Assembly (NCBI RefSeq): GCF_002878395.1
Contig: NC_061115.1
Coordinates: 154,910,141 to 154,974,140 of the forward strand
Reading direction: 5' to 3'
Length of the DNA stretch: 64,000 nt
From: Capsicum annuum
Lineage: Eukaryota; Streptophyta; Magnoliopsida; Solanales; Solanaceae
The notes beneath the pieces are model-generated. The model was not told where the DNA came from. It did no database searches and was given only the letters and a program-made list of their open reading frames with translations. Positions 1 to 12,556 of this stretch are shown in pieces; within the stretch, counting starts at the first letter, position 1, and every line of letters begins with the position of its first letter. The position numbers were made by a program, and so were the translations under genes.

Positions 1-473
1 CAGCTGTAAGAAGAAGAGACCTTGAGTTCGAGGTTGATGATCTTGTATATTTGAAAGTTTCACCCATGAAAGAGGTGGAGAGATTTGACAAAAAGGGGAA
101 TCTTATTCCTTGGTATGTAGGCCCTTTCTAGATTTTTGAGTGGTGTTAGGAATGTGGCATACGATCTTGAGCTACCCTCAAATTTATCCTCAGTTCATCC
201 AGTGTTTCATGTGTCCTTGTTGAAGAAGTGCATAGATGATTCAGCCATTATAGTTCCTCTAGAAAGTACAGATATTCAGAATAGTCTTTCATAAAAAGAA
301 GTCCCAGTAGAGATTCTGGATCATTAGATCCGTAGACTAAGGAACAAAGAAGTTCCCTTGGACACAGTTCTGCGGCGAAATTAGTCCGTTGAGGGTGCTA
401 CTTCGGAAGAAGAAACATACATGCTACAAAGTATCCTCATCTCCTCTCCATGAACTCAAATTCAGCCAAAGGT
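1..473 (+). pseudogene. Ty3/gypsy integrase C-terminus and chromodomain, partial
   Basis: This is the 3' end of a chromovirus gag-pol gene that began before the window. Conceptual translation shows the integrase C-terminal module (DDLVYLKVSP, then WYVGPF, then [15 protein letters not shown]), which packs against DNA and RNase H-like core. It is followed by a chromodomain-like block (VPVEILD, then RRLRNKEVPLDTVLRRN), which in this clade directs integration to heterochromatin. The frame is broken by stops (after WYVGPF, and inside the chromodomain) and by at least one frameshift near position 130-150. No ORF longer than 60 codons survives, so it is dead. The chromodomain and the following polypurine tract and LTR place it in the Tekay/Del chromovirus group. 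Confidence 0.85.
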
Positions 474-693
474 AATAGTTTTTCTTCATTCAGTTCTTTT
501 CCATTCTCAGATTCAGTTATATAGGTATTTTCATGATACCTCATGCACTCACAGATCAGTTCAACAACTCATTATGTTGAGAATCATTCGTTCAGTTTAT
601 TTAGTTGAGCATGATAGCCTAAAGCCTCAGATTCCTCAGTGTTTTCAGCTTAACTAGCTATATTGGAGGGTGAATATTTCCAAGAGGGAGATA
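474..693 (+). other. 3' noncoding region and polypurine tract of the first element
   Basis: Non-coding spacer between the broken chromodomain and the LTR. It ends with a purine-rich tract (CCAAGAGGGAGATA, about 680-693) directly before the LTR, the expected primer site for plus-strand DNA synthesis. Just upstream, GGAGGGTGAAT is a decayed form of a block seen before the polypurine tract in elements H, A, B and D. Confidence 0.75.
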
Positions 694-2905
694 TGGTAAT
701 ATCCCATGCTTTTCCCAGCTTAATTTCATCCCTAGAATGTCAAGGATTAGCTTCTAAAATGAATACATTTTAATTTCATGTAGAATTTTCTAGATTTGGA
801 CCCTCCATTATGGAAAATTGGATATGCTTTACATCGATACAAAACTTTCCCAAATTCGATACTCGATTGAGAAGTTATGGTATTTTTAGTAAAGCAGTAC
901 GCCAACTGGGCAATCACCGCGTCGCGGTGAAGGAAAAATTCATAATTGTCATTTTCCAGTGGACCTGCGCGATATTGGCACATCGCGGAGGTCTAGTTTT
1001 CTATTTTGCAATTTCCAGTAAGCCTACACGATTTCACCGCATCGTGACAATCGTCAAAATGATATTCTAAAGGAGCATTGCTATAGGACTGCTTAATGGA
1101 GAGTTTCCAGTTTCCAATTGTCTCTTATCCAGTGAGCCACCATGGTGGCTTTTAAAATTGACATTTTGGTTCTCTTTTCCAGTTTTATTTAGAAGTTTAA
1201 AGGGGGTATTTTGGTCAATTCCCAAGCCCTAATCCATTCAAAACATGAGATTAAACCTATTCTAATCTATTTTGTTCATCATTTATCAATTCTCTCTCAA
1301 ATAAAAACCCTATAGTTCAAAGCTTCTTCTCCAAGAAATCAAATTCCACCATTGTTTCTCCAAGAAAGCTTTAAATTGAGAATTCCTAAAATAGGAATCA
1401 ATAGTTCAAGTTTCCTCATCTAATCATCAATTAAGGTATGTGGTGTTTATGGAAAAGGATCTTTTTTCATCCTTGTGCCCAAAACCAAGCTTTAATTTAC
1501 ATATTCACATGATTTTGAATGTTTTTACATGAATTTTAAATTAGGATTCATACCCATTATTTCTACTTGCAAGATTACGAGTTTGGAGAGATTTTGATGA
1601 TGAATTAAATGTCTATTTTCATATTTTCATGCCTATTGCAGTAATTTCTTGATTTTGAGATGAATTATCGTTGTTTTCATTATTAAGCATGATTATTGTG
1701 ATATTTTTACATGAAATTGATGCATGGGTGTGTGAGCCCAAGTTTATATGTTGATATTTCAAGAAAGATGATGCTTTAAGCATCTTATATCAGATTATTT
1801 TCATATTATTTAGTAAAGCTTTGATCTTTTGATCCTCAAATGAGATTTGAAATCTAGTTTACTGATTTATAAGAGATAACAGAATTTAGAAGAATTTTAT
1901 TTATGGATTTAATCAGATAAAAGCATAATTGGTTTCAGATAAACCCTTCTGCTAGTTTTAAAGTAGATTTCCAACAGAAGGAGCATAGAAATTTAAAGAG
2001 AGTAGTATTTAGCACCTAACGAGAAGTGTGGGATTACCGTGACCTATCTTCACTAGAACTACGTGGCCAACGTAGGTATAGATTATCAGATTATTCCTAT
2101 TATAATAGGGATAACAGACTTAGCATGTGATCTGCCATATGAGCAGTAGGTTATACTTCCTAGCAAGAGTATGACACCTTTCCCCAACATGAGGTTTCCT
2201 CCTTAGGAGGACGAGATGTTGGACTCCATGTTAGCTCACATGATTTATGTCGGTTAGAAGAACCTCCCTACTAGTTAAAGTAAGAGATTAACAGAAAAGC
2301 TTTTAAGAAAATTAAGTTTAAAGGCTGACAATTTTATTCAGATTATGCTGTAGAAAAAGATAAGAGTTATAGATTTTAGTTTTCTGATTTTAGACTTAGA
2401 AGTGATTCCTTTATACATTTAGAAAACATGATTTAAAGACAGAGTACTAGTACAATTTTTAGAACTAAATGTTATAACTCATTAGATTTATAAAGTATAT
2501 TTGCTATTCATGATTTCAGATTTCAGTATTTCAGATATTCCCGCTTATGTGAGTCATTTACATTTAGCATGCATTGGTTTACAACTTATGATGATGACAT
2601 GATGTTTTAATTATTCATTTCACCCTCATATACTTAGTACATCCTCAAAGTACTGATCCATATATACGTCTATGTGCTACATTGTCTCATAGTGTAGGTT
2701 CAAGTGCTCAGTATCAGCAGCCTGAGCAGTTTGAGCCTCTCCATCTACATCTAACATTTGGTGACTCCTCATCGTTTGGGAACTTATTTATTCAGATTTT
2801 GTATCTTATCAGTTTATATGATTTACTATTCTTTTCAGACAGTTCGAGTTAGCTAGGGGTTTTTCCCAATGACTCTAGTTATTAGTAGTAGAGGCTTGTC
2901 GGGTC
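694..2905 (+). repeat. Truncated Tekay-like LTR (3' LTR of the first element)
   Basis: Starts TGGTAATATCCC straight after the polypurine tract, a decayed form of the TGTAATACCCC start used by related LTRs in this window. It holds the same ordered landmarks as the other chromoviral LTRs: a GC-rich self-complementary block (about 900-1130), a leader ending in AG|GTATGT at 1434-1441, and a CATCCTTGTGCCC block after it. The expected LTR end and primer site are absent. Similarity fades near 2905, so it is truncated and the right edge is approximate. Confidence 0.7.
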
Positions 2906-3734
2906 ATTATATTTTCCATCTTGCTTCTTTAGAGTTAAATGGTATAGAGTGTGATAACATAAAAGTGAAGCTTGTTGGTACTTGGATAGCTAGATTAACA
3001 TCTATTTCTCAATTCTCTTACGGATGTAAGGTAATAATTAACACTTTGCTTAGTTGAATTTCTTGATTTATTACTAAAAACCCCAAAAACTTAGGGCTTG
3101 ATTTTAACCTCAATTTCACTCCTTTTCACTTAAATAATATCCCTAATCCTATAATTACTTTTTTTCCTCAATTTAATCTTTAAAATGTCTTTATTTCTTA
3201 ATTTTAAAATGAATTTCAAAAGTTTTACGCGCTAAAGTTTAAAAATAATTTTTCTTTGATTTGGACCTTGTTTTTAGCTCAATTTGACTTGGGTATTCAT
3301 CTGTAGAATCCTTGAATTATGGGGAACCTATTTTTGAAAAATTTATCATTTTCCCTTCCTTTTCAAAAATCCATTTTGTGGGTCCGTTTTGATCCTTAAC
3401 CAAAAATATGCAATATGAGTATCATTGGCTTTGTCTTGCCTCATAGATTCTACATTTCTTGATTTTAGTTGATCGTGGGATAATTTGTGAGAATTAAGGT
3501 CATGGTTGAAGTTTTATGGATTGGTTTTTATCCTTGAGGTAGGTTATGGCTTAACTCTTTTAGACTAGGCTAGATAGCAAATGTTGGCACAAAATGCATG
3601 TTAAGGGGATAGAACTAATCATGAAATGTTCTATCTTATTGTGTTGTGCCTGTATGGGGGCGTATATGTGATTTGATTATTGGTTTTGAGATATTATGTG
3701 ATATTTGTTATCGTATGGGATCCTATATGATATT
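2906..3734. other. Unassigned AT-rich stretch
   Basis: No coding sequence or LTR boundary recognised. The longest forward ORF (2869-3057) starts in the preceding LTR remnant and has no recognisable domain. The composition resembles decayed LTR or other repeat DNA, but I cannot name it. Confidence 0.4.
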
Positions 3735-5075
3735 GATAGCCTAAAAGCAACTATATCTAAGACAATCAAGTCTACCCAAGTCTCATGGCCACACAAAGGT
3801 AACCACATAAGATTTGTACACCCAATCCACCACTAAAAAAACTTCTATGGGGGAAGAAACAAGAAGAGGCATAGCAAGAGGCTCACACATAACTTCAAAA
3901 CTAGAAGCAAAATATGTATACATACATGAGAAAGTTGACCCAGGGTCAAACAATACAGAAGTATATTTATAGCAAACCAGGATAGTAACTAAAATAATAG
4001 AATTAGAGGCCTCTACTTTGGGCCTAGCCAGTATAGCATAGCATTGACCATGTCCACTCCCAAATTGAGTAACTCTATGACCACCATCTCGAGCATTTTT
4101 ACCTCTACCTTGAGCATCTCCAGATTTACCCTTACCACTATGTGAACTATCTCTCAGTGTCGATAAAGGAATAGGTTTGAAAACATTCTAAGGATAATAT
4201 TTGGCCACATGACCCAACTTATTTCAAACAAAACACCCTCTACAACCTAACCCAATCTAAGAAGGTGCAGTTGAACTAGAAAGACCTTCTTGGATAGATG
4301 TGCGAATACCAAAATTATATGAACCTAAAGTCCTACCACTTTATTCTTGTAACATAGCCTGGACTGGCCTACAATGATAACTATGGGAACCTCTATTAAT
4401 GAAATATCTACCTTGAAAGGCATATCAACTAAACTCACTATGGTGATGCACATTCTTGGTGCCTCCCTAATTAGCCTAGATAGTCGACTCAGTTATATTA
4501 GTATGCTCAATAATACTCTAAAGAAGCCCTTGAGACTGCCATATAAGTTGTATTGACTGATAAGTACCATCCAATCCCTTTATGAACTATCAAATTTGCT
4601 TGGACTAGGTAAAGATACTAGTGGCTGAATACCTATATAAGCATGATAATGAGCCTCCAATTTAGCAATGGTCATTGAGTGTTGTTCCAAATGATCAAAC
4701 TCATCACTTATCTCATCCCTAAAACTATTTAGTATAAACCTCTCCAAGAAGCCTGAGAAAATATAGTCTAAGTCATAGCAGGCAAACCTAAAGGCCTACA
4801 ACCATATATGATATCCACCAATCCCTAGCCATATTTGTTAACTGGTAGGTAGTACAAGAAACTTTATATAATATAAAGGATCAAATATTATGTAACTTTT
4901 CCAGGCAATTGTTAAGAATTCATAGGCATCCTCTCTAATAGAACCACTAAACTTAGGTGGACACAAGAAAATAATTCTCTCAAATATCTTTGGATCATCA
5001 AAAGACATAATTGTACCCAAAGAAACTAATGATCTAGTAAGTCCGGTAAGATGGGAATCCACATGTGGATGTATC
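3735..5075 (-). pseudogene. Ty3/gypsy gag-protease remnant
   Basis: Minus-strand remnant of a gypsy gag-pol gene. Reading from the high coordinate: a Gag capsid segment with the family motif PPKFSGS...EDAYEFLT (about 5010-4890), a decayed CCHC zinc knuckle (about 4237-4190, GCFV-stop-NKLGHVAKYYP, with the second Cys now a stop and the last Cys now Tyr), and the aspartic protease active site LFDPGSTFSY (about 3955-3924) with its catalytic Asp kept. Frameshifts and stops run throughout. Reverse transcriptase and integrase are absent because the fragment ends near 3735. Element H begins 60 bp beyond its other end, so this may be the flank into which H inserted. Confidence 0.75.
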
Positions 5076-5134
5076 CTAGATTAAGGATGTACCCATAAAC
5101 TAAGAATACCTTGATCAGATAGTTGTATAGAAGA

Positions 5135-7482
5135 TGGAAAATAAAAGACCTTGGTTTTGGACCTTCAAAAAGTTTCCTAAGTTGAGTATTTTTGACCATA
5201 TACGACTTGAAGGTACAAGTCCTATGCAAGGGTACATTTTAGGTTCTCCTCTCTTGTATGATTATTAATATGGTTGTGTTAGATTATGTCCAAGGTATGA
5301 TTAGGCACCTCTCTAGGTGTATTATTGGGTACGAGGTCTATGTTGCAAATTTGTATGATTTCATGAGCTTAGACTAAGTGGATTCTATCTAGGGTACGAG
5401 TTGTAGGGTATTTCTCGTATAATAGGATATGAGTTACCCTTTTGTGGTCCTATGTTGGTCATTATGGAGGACCAAGGTGGTGCTAGAGTACGAGATAAGG
5501 ATACCAATTATACCCTAAGGTATAGTTTGGGTATGATGGTCATACCAACCTACGACCAAGTTTTTAGCTTTTAAGTTGAGGTATTCTAGACATTTACCTC
5601 CCTAAAACTCCTAAGTCCCCACGTCATATAGCATGTTGTAGCCTATTATAACATACTTTGGAAAGATAAAACACTCCAAATACTCTTTCTAAAAACTCCC
5701 TTGAAGATTAGGGATAGGGTTTCTACAAGTGTTTATCTAGAGGCTCAAGGGTCAAGTTTCTCTCCGTAAATCTTCGTATATAAAGTATATGACTCTTCCC
5801 TCATTGTTAGTTCTCAAATATCATGTGTTTTAAACATTAATTTTGATTCTTGAATAATGGTTTTGAAAACCAATGTTGAGGGTTTTCAAGTATATTATTG
5901 GGTATTTTTTACTTTGTTTAAATTGTGTTTATACATGTTTTTGTTAATGGTTTGGACATGTGGGAGCTTTTTGATTGTTGTTTAACAAATGGGTTATGGA
6001 TGACCCTAAAATTGGTAGGTTTAACCTTGATTTTTGTCTTGATAATAGCATTCCCTCAAAGTGTTTGTGAAAATGCCTAAGAGATTAAATAAGTCAAATG
6101 ATGAGTTTGGCCTTTGCACTATTGTTTGGTATAAGATTGCTAATATGGGATGATTGATTTTCTAAAGGTTTTGATGACCATAAATTAAAATTAAATTTTT
6201 TTTGAACTAAGGCACTGGCCTAGTGAATATGAATGGTTGGTAGATATTTTTGTGAAGGCCTTGTTGTCCATGTAATGACATAAATGTTAACCTTAGTGGC
6301 TTAGTTGATAAAAAGGGTTTGGGTCCCTAAATATTAAATTTATTTATGCCTAATTGATATTAGGTTTGAATCCCTAATGTCAAATTGAACTGATGACTTT
6401 ATATAGGCAATGGGTTTGACTCTGAAAGTTTAATGATAATGGTTATAGAATTGTTGTATGCTTGCAAATGGGGTTGGTAAGATGATACCAATGAGGTGAT
6501 TTTTTGATATGTAATTGACTAAATGGATGCGTAAGTGAATTTTTTATTTTAATCTAGGCTTTAAAGCGGTATGTATATCCAGACCATGAAAGTGGAGTCC
6601 AAAGGACTGACTAACATTGAAAACCACACTAGCCGGTGTGGGTGTCTTATGACCAAATGGTTCGAGTCCCCTAAACGAATATATGAATGAGAGTTTTGAC
6701 TCCCCTATGTTGTATACATTGGTGCTATGCCACATTGATAATGTTGGGAGGTTTCAGTCCACTACATAGGCATATATAATTATGGATATTCTCTATTTTA
6801 TGTGTCTACACACATTGTGGCCCTTCCAGCTAGGGGAGAGATGGATCCATATATCTTATGGGTACCTTATTCTATGACGATTATTGTACAAAGCCTCGAT
6901 TAATATTTTAAAGCTCATGCTAATCTTGTTCCCTACCTTGACATTATATATATATATATTTATGTATAAGTATGTGTTGCATTAGTTATATCTATTTGTT
7001 GGATGGTTTTGTACTATTGGAACTATTTTACCCTTATCCTTGAGTTACACGCTAGCGCACCAACTGTTAACCATCTTTAATGTTGTATCCCCATATAATG
7101 CAGGTGTTGATCATATTCTTATACCTCTTACTCAGTGATCGTACTCCAAAATAATTTATGGTGACTTAAAGTGGTGAGATTCCACACTTTTCAAGGCTTC
7201 ATTTATTGTTTGATTTTTCTTATGTCTTTATTAGTTTAGACTTGGAAATTGGTTTTGGCTATGGTTGGGGGCATGTCCCGATCGGATATTCTTGGGTTGT
7301 TCTTAAAGGCTTTGAATGGACAAACTCTGGACTTGGGTATGTTATAGAATTGGTTATAGACTTTGTTATTTTCTTTATTATATTATGGTAGTTAATTGGT
7401 TAGATTGGATAGCAGGGTAACCTTCGACCCTTGTTGGACTTGAGGTGCCCATTACAATAAGGCCTTGATTAGGGTCTTATCA
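5135..7482 (+). repeat. 5' LTR of element H
   Basis: Start set by alignment with the 3' LTR (shared GGTTTTGGACCTT / GCTTTGGACCTTT near the left edge); end set by CA immediately before the primer site. Length about 2.35 kb. It contains a short (TA)n tract at about 6943-6960. Forward ORFs inside it, such as 7206-7391, show no protein motif and are taken as chance. Confidence 0.8.
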
Positions 7483-7484
7483 AG

Positions 7485-7500
7485 TTGGTATCAAAGCCTA
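7485..7500 (+). other. Primer-binding site of element H (tRNA-Met type)
   Basis: TTGGTATCAAAGCCTA, two bases after the LTR end. It matches the TTGGTATCAGAGCC consensus complementary to the 3' end of plant initiator tRNA-Met with one visible change. Confidence 0.85.
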
Positions 7501-7691
7501 GGTTCATGGTCAGTAAGGTGTCCATAAAGCCATGTCAAGTAGAGTTTTTGTATGGGTATGTAGTGAACCACACTTATAAGAGGGAGGCTTTAAGAGATTT
7601 AGGAATTTTTCACTTTCTTGTTCTGTTATTTTAAGCTGTAGAGTTTAAGGTCTTAGATTCTTCTTATTTCTATTTTCTTTTCTTTAATATC

Positions 7692-8990
7692 ATGCCTCCG
7701 AGAAGATATGATGTTTATGAAAACTTTTCTATCTAATTAAGGATAATGTTGATGGTGCTCGTCCAACTTCTAGAGTTTTGACCCAGTCAATGGTCGCTGT
7801 ATCTAACTGTCTTCATGGGTTACACCTGTTCCCTCTAATCCTACTTCTATTGGCGATACTCACACTCAATCGCCTTAACTGGTGGCTACTAATACTATGT
7901 TCCATAGCTCTATTACTCTATTAACTCAATTGGCAGCTTCCCAGTCTGAGCGTGGTATACATGTTACACCTTCTCCTGAGGCCACATGGGTTGGCCAATT
8001 CAAGAGGTTGCATCATCTTATGTTTATAGGTACTAAGTTTGAGGAGGATCCTCAAGCTTTTAATGATGAAATATAGAAACAATTTTGGATTATGCATTCT
8101 TTAGAGGTTAAAAGTGTCGAGTTTGTTGCCTATCAGTTGAAAGATATAGCGTACAAATAGTACGATGAGTTGAAAAAGTCAATAGGTGAATATGTTAGTT
8201 CTACCGTATGGGATGATTTCTCTAGTACTTTTCTAGACCACTTCTTTCCTCGAGATTTTTATGAAGTAAAAGTGGAAGAGTTTGTGAATTTGAGGCACGA
8301 TAGGATGCCTATCAAGGAATATGCCTTGAGCTTTCATCAGTTGTCTAGGTATGCTCCTGAGTTGGTTTCTAGCAAGAGGACTAGAATGCGTAAGTTCTCT
8401 TTGAGATTATCTCGTGAGTTGATCCTGAAGAGTAACATTTTTTTATTGATCAAGGACATGGACATCTCTAGATTAGTTGTGCATATGAAATAGGTAGAGG
8501 AATAGAAGAATAAGCAGGTTGAGTCTAGTGAAAGACAGGAGAAGAAATTTAGGGCTTGTGGTAGAGATTGTGGTAAGTGTCCAAAGAAGAAATAGAGGGG
8601 TTCTATTCTTTCTCCACGTCTAGTGTTCCTTAACCAAAGTGATCAGGTGATCGTTGGTGTCAATTTATTGGTGGGTTCTTGGCAGAGGGTGAACAATCTC
8701 AAGCTAGTGAGGCCCAGTCAGCTCCATCCCACCCTTCTTGTAGATTTTATATCCTATTACACTGTGGTATATGTGAGGAAGGGAAGAACATGTATTTTTA
8801 TTGTGGTCAGATTGGTCAAATACAGCATGACTATCATGTTAGGATGGCTTCTGGGGCTAACAGGATTCCGATTTCCTCTTCATTTGCTCCTGCACCAAAG
8901 TGTTTTATTTCTACATCTGCTTCTGCTTCTAGTATCAACACTGGCCAGAATCGATTATATGCTCTTACATCTCATAGGATTCTGAGGTAT
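7692..8990 (+). pseudogene. Element H Gag (nucleocapsid) pseudogene
   Basis: Gag packages element RNA into virus-like particles. The start ATG at 7692 gives MPPRR, the usual N-terminus for these elements. A capsid region follows (QFKRLHHLMFIGTKFEEDPQ, then VEFVAYQLKD, then WDDFSSTFLDHFFP, then RHDRMPIKEYALSFHQLSRYAP), the canonical Retrotrans_gag order. The zinc knuckle near 8800-8840 (YFYCGQIGQIQHDYH) has kept one Cys but lost the His and other Cys ligands. The frame is interrupted by stops at about 7733, 8075, 8158 and 8491 and by frameshifts, so no full product is possible. It reads on into protease, consistent with a single gag-pol ORF. Confidence 0.85.
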
Positions 8991-8998
8991 CCTCGAAT

Positions 8999-9487
8999 AT
9001 GGTTACTGGTAAGTTAAAACTTTTCTCCCATGATGTGTATTGTTTACTTGATCCAGGGTCTACTCTTTCTTATGTGACCCCTTCTTTGACTATGTATTTT
9101 GGTTTTGTCCCTAAGTGTCAATCAGTTCCTTTTTCTATTTCTACTCTTATAAGAGACTTTAAGGTTACTAAAAGAGCTTATAGGGGGTGTGTGGTAGTTG
9201 TTGGTAGTAAATAAACTCTTGTGGATTTAATTGAGTTTGAGATAGGTGACTTCAATATCATATTAGGGATCTATTGGTTCCATTCGGGATATGCTTCCTT
9301 AGCTTATCAGACCCGTACAATCATGTTCAAATTCCTTAATAAGCTGGTCATTGTAAGGAAAGTGGGTTCTTTAATGCCTAAGGGGTGGTTTATCTCATAT
9401 CTTAGAGCCCAAAAGTTGATTTCAAAAGGGTGTTTGTATCATTTGATCCAAGTTAAAGATTCTAACTTGAAAGGTCATTCTTTATAA
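8999..9487 (+). pseudogene. Element H aspartic protease and linker
   Basis: The retropepsin that cleaves the Gag-Pol polyprotein. The active site LLDPGSTLSYVTP lies at about 9047-9085 with the catalytic Asp intact. It is followed by the linker segment common to these elements (LVDLIEFEIGDFNIILGIYW, 9218-9277) and GWFISYLRAQKLISKGCLYH (9391-9450) leading into reverse transcriptase. A stop near 9212 separates the two halves in the same general reading path, and another at 9485-9487 precedes the reverse transcriptase. Confidence 0.85.
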
Positions 9488-9496
9488 TCCATTCCT

Positions 9497-10426
9497 TTGG
9501 TTAATGCATTTCCCAAGGTTTTTTTTTATGATCTTGCTGGTGTTTCTCCTAAAAAGGAAATTTATTTTAGGATTAATCTTGTTCCGGACACTCGCCCTAT
9601 CTCTATCCCTCTATATAGAGTAGCTCCAGCTGAGTTGAAAGAGCTTAAGAATCAATTGAAAGATCTCTATGATAAAGGTTTTATCCATACTTGTGGGTCT
9701 CCTTGGGGTGTTTCTATGTTATTCATCCATAAGAAGGATGGTTCTTTTTGAATGTGCATTGATTATCGTCAGTTGAACAAGGTGACTATAAAGAATAAAT
9801 ATCCTATTTCTAGGATCGATGATTTGTTTGATTATCTTCAGGGTGTGAAGTGTTTCTCTAAGATTGATCTTAGGTCAGGTTATCATCATTATAAGGTTAG
9901 CGAGGTGTATATCCTTAAAACATCCTTCAAGACTTGGCATGATCACTATGAGTTCCTAGTTATGTCTTTTGGGTTGACCAACGATCCAGCAGTGTTCATA
10001 AATTTGATGAATAGGGTCTTCCATCAGTTTTTGGATTTGTTTTTCATTATCTTCATTGATGACATCTTGGTCTACTATATGAGTGAGGTGGATAATATTG
10101 ATCACCTCCTTGTTGTATTGTAGACCTTGAAGGATCTGTGATTGTACGCCAAGTTCTCTAAGTATGAGTTTTGGTTGAACATTGTGTATTTTCTTGGTCA
10201 TGTTATCTCTAGTGAAAGGTTCATGATGGATCTACAAAAGGTTTCAATGGTTAAGAAGTGGCCTAGATCTGCGGCTCCAGCTGATATTCAGACCTTCTTG
10301 CATTTAGACGGTTACTATAGGAGGTTTGTGGAAATTTTTTTGACTATAGCTTCCCCATTGGCTATGTTGACCCAAAAGATAAGTTCTTGTGGTTGGATGC
10401 GTGTGAAGGTAGCTTTGAGAAGTTAA
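9497..10426 (+). pseudogene. Element H reverse transcriptase
   Basis: RNA-dependent DNA polymerase of a Ty3/gypsy element. Motifs in order: YRVAPAELKELKNQLKDLYD (9620-9680), [36 protein letters not shown] (9752-9805), [10 protein letters not shown] with the first catalytic Asp, and FIDDILVY (10052-10075) with the double Asp. All three catalytic aspartates remain. A TGA at 9749-9751 falls where relatives have Arg, so a CGA to TGA change is likely. A further stop at about 10121 interrupts the C-terminal part, after which KFSKYEFWLNIVYFLGHVIS continues in another frame. This is the best preserved polymerase core in the window. Confidence 0.92.
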
Positions 10427-10429
10427 AAA

Positions 10430-10840
10430 ATAAGTTGACTTCAGCTCTGATTTTGACCCTACTCGAGGGTAATAATGGTTTCATAGTGTATTATGATGCT
10501 TTCATATTAGGCTTAGTTGTGTGTTGATGTTGCATGGCAGGGTGGTGGCCTATGCTTCTAGGCAATAGAAAGTTCATGAGAAGAACAACCCTACCCATGA
10601 TATAGAGTTGTTGGTTGTGATACTTGCATTAAAGATTTGGCGTCACTATCTCTATAGGTCTCATATTGATATCTTTCATAATCATAAAAGCCTACAGTAT
10701 ATGTTTACTCTGAAAGAGTTGAATCTCAAGCAAAAGAGGTAGCTTGAGTTGCTGAATGACTATGATTTGAGTCTCCATTACCATCCAGGTAAAGCTATCA
10801 TGATTATTGATGCTATTAGCAGGTTACCCATGAGGAGTCT
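10430..10840 (+). pseudogene. Element H RNase H
   Basis: RNase H domain that removes the RNA template. Recognised by YYDAF (first acidic residue, about 10490), a frameshift, HGRVVAYASRQ (about 10535-10565), HDIELLVVILALKIWRHYLY with the catalytic Glu (about 10597-10655), FHNHKSLQY (about 10675-10700) and DAISRLPM (10809-10832). Relatives have FTDHKSL, so the Asp of that motif is now Asn. Stops occur at about 10569 and 10739. The segment joins integrase through an ordinary linker. Confidence 0.85.
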
Positions 10841-10849
10841 GGCTCATGT

Positions 10850-12215
10850 GGATGAGGATAAGTGGGATTTAGTGAAAGGCGTTCACCATTTGTCTAGTCT
10901 TGGAGTTCGTCTCTTTGACTTTGAGGATGGTTGTGTAATTATAAATGTGGTATCGCAGTCGTCTCTTGTTATTAAAATAAAGGGAAAAAAATATTGGATC
11001 TTGATTTGATGAAGATTAATGTGAATGTGGATCAACAAAAGGTTGTTCATTTTATGATTGGTGGTTATGGTATCTTGAGGTACCAATGTAGGCTACCAAT
11101 TCCCGATGTGGATGGATTGAAGGAAAGGATTTTTGTCAAATCTCATGGATCTTGTTATGATATTCATCCCATTTCCATGAAAATGTATTATACTCTTAAG
11201 GAGTTTTATTAGTGGAATAATATGAAATGAGATGTAGCTAACTATGTGGCTAAGTGCATGGTGTGTCAACAAGTGAAAGTTGATCACATGAGACCTGGTG
11301 GTTTATACCAAGAAATAGTGTTGCTCGAATGAAAGTGAGAGATGATTGATATTGATTTCATTATCGGTATTCCTTGATGTTGGAATAAATAAGATTTGAT
11401 TTTGGTCATTGTGGATGGAATGACTAAGTCCACTCACTTCTTGCTCGTGAGGACTAGTTTTTCAGTAAAGGATTATGCTAAGTTATATCTTGCAGAGATT
11501 GTTAAGTTGCATGGTGCTCTGGTTTCTATCATCTTGGATCATGTTACTCCATTCTCATCTCATTTTTAGAAGGCATTTTAGAAAGGTTTGGGAAATAAGG
11601 TGTACCTTAGTACCACTTTCCACTCGCAGTAAGATGAACAAGCGGAGAAAACTATTCAGACATAGGAAAATATGTTTTGTGCATGTGTGATTAATTATGG
11701 TGGTAGTTTAAAAAACCATTTGCCTTTGATTGAAAGTTCTTATAATAATAGTTGTCACTTTAACTTTGGTATATCTCCTTTTGAAGCATTGTATGGTAGG
11801 AGATGTCGTTCTCTTATTCGATGGTATGAAGTTTGTGAGGGTAAGTTGTTTGGCCCAGATTTTTTTCACCAAGATTTGGAGTAGGTAAAGGTGATTCATG
11901 ATAGGTTGAAAGCTGGTCAAAGTTGCCAAAAGTCCTATTCAGATATGAGGCATAGGGATTTGGAGTTAAATATTGGCGATTGGGTATTTTTAAAGGTATC
12001 TCCCAAAAAGGGAGTGATGTAGTTTTGTAAGAAGGGGAAGCTTATTCGCCGATATATTGGTCCATATTTGATTTTAAATAGGGTTTGCAATGTCACCTAT
12101 AAGTTCAAGTTGCCTCCTAGTTTGAGCTCCATTCATCCAATTTTCCATGTGCCTATGTTGAGGAATTATGTGGGTAATCCTTCATCGGTTGTTCCTTTAG
12201 AAGGATTGGGTAGCC
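10850..12215 (+). pseudogene. Element H integrase
   Basis: Integrase joins element DNA to the chromosome. The zinc-binding end includes the C-x2-C pair KCMVCQ (about 11255). The DDE core is visible: MIDIDFIIG (about 11340-11370), SIILDHVTPFSS (about 11527-11562) and DEQAEKTIQT (about 11635-11665), so the Asp, Asp and Glu are all present although spread over broken frames. The C-terminal module follows (SPFEALYGRRCRS at about 11780-11820, then SYSDMRHRDLELNIGDWVFLKVSP, then RRYIGPYLIL, then SSIHPIFHVPML). Several in-frame stops (for example near 11210, 11227, 11568, 11883 and 12020) inactivate it. Confidence 0.88.
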
Positions 12216-12420
12216 CAGATTCCTTATCTTAAGAGGTATTTCTGGTGGAAATTTTGGATTACCAAGTTCATCGGTTGCGAACAAAGGATGTGTCTTCGGT
12301 AAAGTTTCTTTGGAGGAACCATAAGGTTGAGGGAAGCTACTTAGGAGGCGGAGGATTATATGAAGTCATAGTATCCGCATTTGTTCACCATTTCGGAAAT
12401 TCATGCTTGAGGTATATGTA
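12216..12420 (+). pseudogene. Element H chromodomain
   Basis: C-terminal chromodomain of the polyprotein, the hallmark of chromoviruses, thought to read heterochromatic histone marks. Visible as VFLVEILDYQVHRLRTKD followed by SVKFLWRNHKVEG (about 12238-12330). A frameshift after this point scrambles the usual ATWE...YPHLF ending. The reading ends near 12420. Confidence 0.8.
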
Positions 12421-12556
12421 GTTTTTAACATCTTTGTTTCTTGTCTTTGTTTTCTAACTTTGTTAAAGGTTAGTTTGGTGTGTAATAATGTGTCAACTCA
12501 TGCTTGTTCTTGATTTATTCATCATTTAAGGATGAATGATCCAAGTGGTGGAGAAT
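12421..12556 (+). other. 3' noncoding region and polypurine tract of element H
   Basis: Short non-coding spacer. ATCATTTAAGGATGAATGAT (12521-12540) can form a 6-bp stem and precedes the purine-rich CCAAGTGGTGGAGAAT (12541-12556), which abuts the 3' LTR. Confidence 0.7.

Noticed and set aside
11475..11690. Forward ORF of 71 codons
   Set aside because: Out-of-frame shadow of the element H integrase core.
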